This document shows, in pieces, positions 61,930 through 64,000 of a DNA stretch of 64,000 bases. The notes below the pieces were generated by a model. The model was not told where the DNA came from. It saw only the letters and a program-made list of their open reading frames with translations, and ran no database searches. A program made the translations under genes and the position numbers. Each line of letters opens with the position of its first letter. The stretch's first letter is position 1. Source of the stretch: Simiduia curdlanivorans (GTDB lineage: Bacteria; Pseudomonadota; Gammaproteobacteria; Pseudomonadales; Cellvibrionaceae); the NCBI RefSeq assembly GCF_030409605.1, contig NZ_JAUFQG010000006.1:992001-1056000 (forward strand), given 5' to 3'.

Positions 61930-62721
61930 TCATAAACGATAGCGGATATTCCACAGGTCTGGGTAAAGCGGCGCAAACAGCGTTGAGCGCAAATACTCGG
62001 CGCCACTGGAACCGCCGGTGCCCGGCTTCATGCCGATGGTGCGCTCCACCATTTTCACGTGGCGGTAGCGCCATTCTTGCAAGCCCTCGTCGATATCAAC
62101 CAGCGCTTCCATAATTTCAGACAGCAAGGGCTCGGTTTGATAAATCATAATCAGAAGGTCTTGTAGCTCTGAGTCTGATTTTATCGGCTCGGATACATCG
62201 CGCTTCATCACATCTAGGGGCACGGCAAAACCACGGCGGGATAAGAAGGCCAGGAAAGCATCCCATAAGCTCGGTGCTTTTAAGCGCTTGGTTAAACCGA
62301 CAAAAGCTTTGCTGCCTTCGGGGTAGGGCTTCATTTTGGCTGGATTTTTTACGCCCAATAAAAATTCTAGTTCGCGAAACTGGAAAGACTGAAAACCAGA
62401 GGCTGTGTCTAAAAATTCTCGGAACGAAGAAAATTCCAGCGGCGACAGGGTTTCCAAAATATCCACCTGCTGCACCAAGGTTTTAAAGATAGTGCGGATA
62501 CGCTTTAGCGTGTGCAAACAGCGAAATTTTTCATCTTCGGCAAACAATACCATCAGGTGATCAATTTCATGCAGCAACTGTTTAAACCACAGTTCGTAGG
62601 CTTGGTGAATGGTAATAAACAGTAATTCATCGTGCTCCGGGCCGTTGGGGCCCTTCGACAGAGGCTGCTGCAAGCTTATCAGCTCATCAACTTTTAAATA
62701 ATCACCGTAGGATAACGCCAT
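61930..62721 (-). CDS. kynA: Tryptophan 2,3-dioxygenase
   Basis: A 263-residue heme enzyme started at the ATG 62721 (MALSYGDYLKVDELISLQQPLS); an upstream TTG (62739) is possible but has a weaker context. It oxidises L-tryptophan to N-formylkynurenine. Family signatures are HDELLFITIHQAYELWFKQLLHEID (heme/substrate region, with the His of IHQ), SGFQSFQFRELEFLLG and GTGGSSGAEYLRST, the substrate-closing loop. It lies 25 bp after the nitroreductase and 182 bp before kynU, so the three may form one transcript. Confidence 0.93.
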   Translation of the reverse strand: MALSYGDYLKVDELISLQQPLSKGPNGPEHDELLFITIHQAYELWFKQLLHEIDHLMVLFAEDEKFRCLHTLKRIRTIFKTLVQQVDILETLSPLEFSSFREFLDTASGFQSFQFRELEFLLGVKNPAKMKPYPEGSKAFVGLTKRLKAPSLWDAFLAFLSRRGFAVPLDVMKRDVSEPIKSDSELQDLLIMIYQTEPLLSEIMEALVDIDEGLQEWRYRHVKMVERTIGMKPGTGGSSGAEYLRSTLFAPLYPDLWNIRYRL

Positions 62722-62746
62722 AACCGTCTCGCTTATCAATCGTTAT

Positions 62747-63412
62747 TTAGAAAAAGCTGCTGGTGTGCTGCAGCGGAAATTTAGAAATATTGGGTACTTT
62801 AACGCCCTCGGCCGGGTAACCAACCACTAATAGAATATAGGGCCGCTCGTCGTCTGGGCGCATCAGAATGCTGTTGAGAAATTTCATCGGGCTTGGCGTG
62901 TGAGTTAAGGTGGCGAGGCCTGCCATGTGCAAGGCACTAATCAACAAACCCGTGGCAATCCCCACAGACTCGCTGGTGTAATAATTTTTGTGTTTGCCGC
63001 CATCGTCACCCGGGTTGAACTTCTGCAAAAAAATGCCAATTAAACAGGGCGCCGTTTCAAGAAAGGGTTTATCGGCATCGGTACCCAAAGGTGCTAGATC
63101 CGCCAGCCATTCTTCACTGGCGCGGCGCTGGTAAAACTCGCGCTCCTCGGCCTCCGCCGCCAGGCGAATCTGCCGCTTCACCGCCGTATCGGTCACCACG
63201 GCAAAATGCCAGGGCTGCTTATTGGCGCCGCTAGGCGCTGTGCCGGCGGCTTGCAGGGCAGAGTGAATAACGGCCATTGGCACCGGATCAGAAGAAAACT
63301 CACGCACGCTGCGCCGAGTGCGCATCCTCTGATAGAATGCGTCTGCTTGTTGGCACATAGTGCTCTCGGGCAGGCGCTGATACTGCAAAGGAATGAAAGC
63401 GTCTTCCGCCAT
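62747..63412 (-). CDS. Nitroreductase family flavoprotein
   Basis: A 221-residue FMN enzyme. The motif RTRRSVREFSSDPVP (about residues 31-45), the APSGANKQPWHFAVV segment (59-73) and the C-terminal PYILLVVGYPAEG (about 190-202) are those of the nitroreductase/iodotyrosine-deiodinase-like superfamily. The middle (FLETAPCLIGIFLQKF) and the YTSESVGIATGLLISALH helix also fit. It may reduce an aromatic or quinone compound, perhaps linked with kynurenine catabolism. It is the first gene of the minus-strand group, divergent from the MarR gene. Confidence 0.82.
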   Translation of the reverse strand: MAEDAFIPLQYQRLPESTMCQQADAFYQRMRTRRSVREFSSDPVPMAVIHSALQAAGTAPSGANKQPWHFAVVTDTAVKRQIRLAAEAEEREFYQRRASEEWLADLAPLGTDADKPFLETAPCLIGIFLQKFNPGDDGGKHKNYYTSESVGIATGLLISALHMAGLATLTHTPSPMKFLNSILMRPDDERPYILLVVGYPAEGVKVPNISKFPLQHTSSFF

Positions 63413-63650
63413 GCTGGCTCCTAGAAATTATTATTGGCATCGTTTCACAGAACGTGCGTTTTTATGGCGATCTTGCTGCTTGATCTTTGCCCGAGCAGGC
63501 TTGTAGTGTGCATCAGAATGGGGTTTTCGAATAACACCGAAAAAAGCGGCATTAAACGCCGGCTAACGCACCTGAACGCTTGCAAGATAAGGTTACACAT
63601 GAAACCATTATGCACCTCTGTTGGCAACCTCAATAAGGCTGCTTTTCCAC

Positions 63651-64000
63651 ATGACGACACAAAAAAGTGATTCCAACCAGCTACAGCTGGCTGATTTCCT
63701 GCCCTACAAGCTCTCGATTTTGGCTAACCGTATCAGTTACGCCATTGCCGAGGCCTATTCGAGCCGCTTCCATCTGACCATTCCAGCGTGGCGAGTCATG
63801 GCGGTATTGGGTTTGGAAGATAATTTAACCGCGGCCGATCTAGTGAGCCGTACCGCCATGGACAAAGTGGCGATCAGCCGCGCAGTGGCAAGCTTGCTCG
63901 ATATGGCCTGCATTCATCGCGAGTTAGATGAAGAAGACCGGCGTCGCTCGCTGCTCACGCTCACGGAAAAGGGCCGCGATATTTACCAGCGCATCATTCC
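63651..64000 (+). CDS. MarR family regulator (3' end outside the window)
   Basis: At least 116 codons are present, starting ATG ACG ACA CAA; the gene runs off the right edge. The winged helix is clear: YKLSILANRISYAIAEAYSS, then TIPAWRVMAVLGLEDNLTAADLV, DKVAISRAVASLLDMACIHRE and the wing DEEDRRRSLLTLTEKGRDIY. It lies divergent from the nitroreductase-kynA-kynU group with 238 bp between, so control of that group in response to an aromatic metabolite is likely. A ribosome binding site is not obvious. Confidence 0.88.
   Translation, partial: MTTQKSDSNQLQLADFLPYKLSILANRISYAIAEAYSSRFHLTIPAWRVMAVLGLEDNLTAADLVSRTAMDKVAISRAVASLLDMACIHRELDEEDRRRSLLTLTEKGRDIYQRII

Overview
The window looks like chromosomal DNA of a marine, polysaccharide-degrading gammaproteobacterium, probably Cellvibrionales-like. 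The grounds are a PL7 alginate lyase, a PL6-like beta-helix lipoprotein, a CBM6 protein, a large carbohydrate-type TonB-dependent receptor, GspA/GspB type II secretion accessory proteins, a PilU-like motor ATPase and an alginate-export-type porin. This assignment rests on gene content and was not tested by a database search. No rRNA, tRNA or CRISPR array was recognised.

Layout. 1-11.4 kb is mostly housekeeping: the 3' end of an rhlE-type helicase, a degenerate GGDEF membrane protein, a bestrophin-like protein, gspA-gspB, a DASS transporter, a DUF815 ATPase overlapping hisC, a TPR protein, and a PilU-like ATPase with an extra C-terminal domain. 11.4-28.6 kb is a polysaccharide region: PL7 lyase, PL6-like lipoprotein, a CBM6/nucleoside-hydrolase-like secreted protein, a secreted serine hydrolase of the beta-lactamase fold, a lipoprotein lipase and a TonB-dependent receptor. 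The PL7 and receptor genes share a FadR/GntR-type operator word (TGATCAGACCA). Between the serine hydrolase and the lipase lies a 340-bp multi-branched inverted-repeat element. 28.6-35.5 kb holds a DJ-1/LysR pair, a START-domain lipoprotein, and a four-gene operon of ECF sigma, anti-sigma, LRR protein and porin. 35.6-43.4 kb holds a YopT-like cysteine protease, an encapsulated-ferritin homologue without an obvious encapsulin tag, fumC, an ExeM-like nuclease and a chemoreceptor with a FliA-type promoter. 43.4-51.4 kb is a MacAB-like efflux operon that also encodes its own NtrY/NtrC-like two-component system. It is preceded by a good sigma-54 promoter and a palindromic upstream site.

51.4-60.5 kb is the most distinctive part: a sedentary integron with an inactivated integrase. 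Nine attC sites and one degenerate one separate about eleven cassettes, whose genes lie on the minus strand except for a counter-oriented ccdAB toxin-antitoxin pair. At the high-coordinate end, in the divergent orientation typical of integrons, is a broken intI. It keeps its start region and an intact LexA box, but has an in-frame stop, frameshifts and no catalytic domain. An IS1182-like element with two nonsense codons in its transposase sits inside the core of one attC, flanked by an AAC duplication. Most cassette genes are unknown; recognisable ones are a secreted trypsin-like protease, a secreted NTF2-like protein and a possible HEPN protein.

60.5-64 kb carries kynureninase, tryptophan 2,3-dioxygenase and a nitroreductase on the minus strand, with a divergent, truncated MarR-type regulator.
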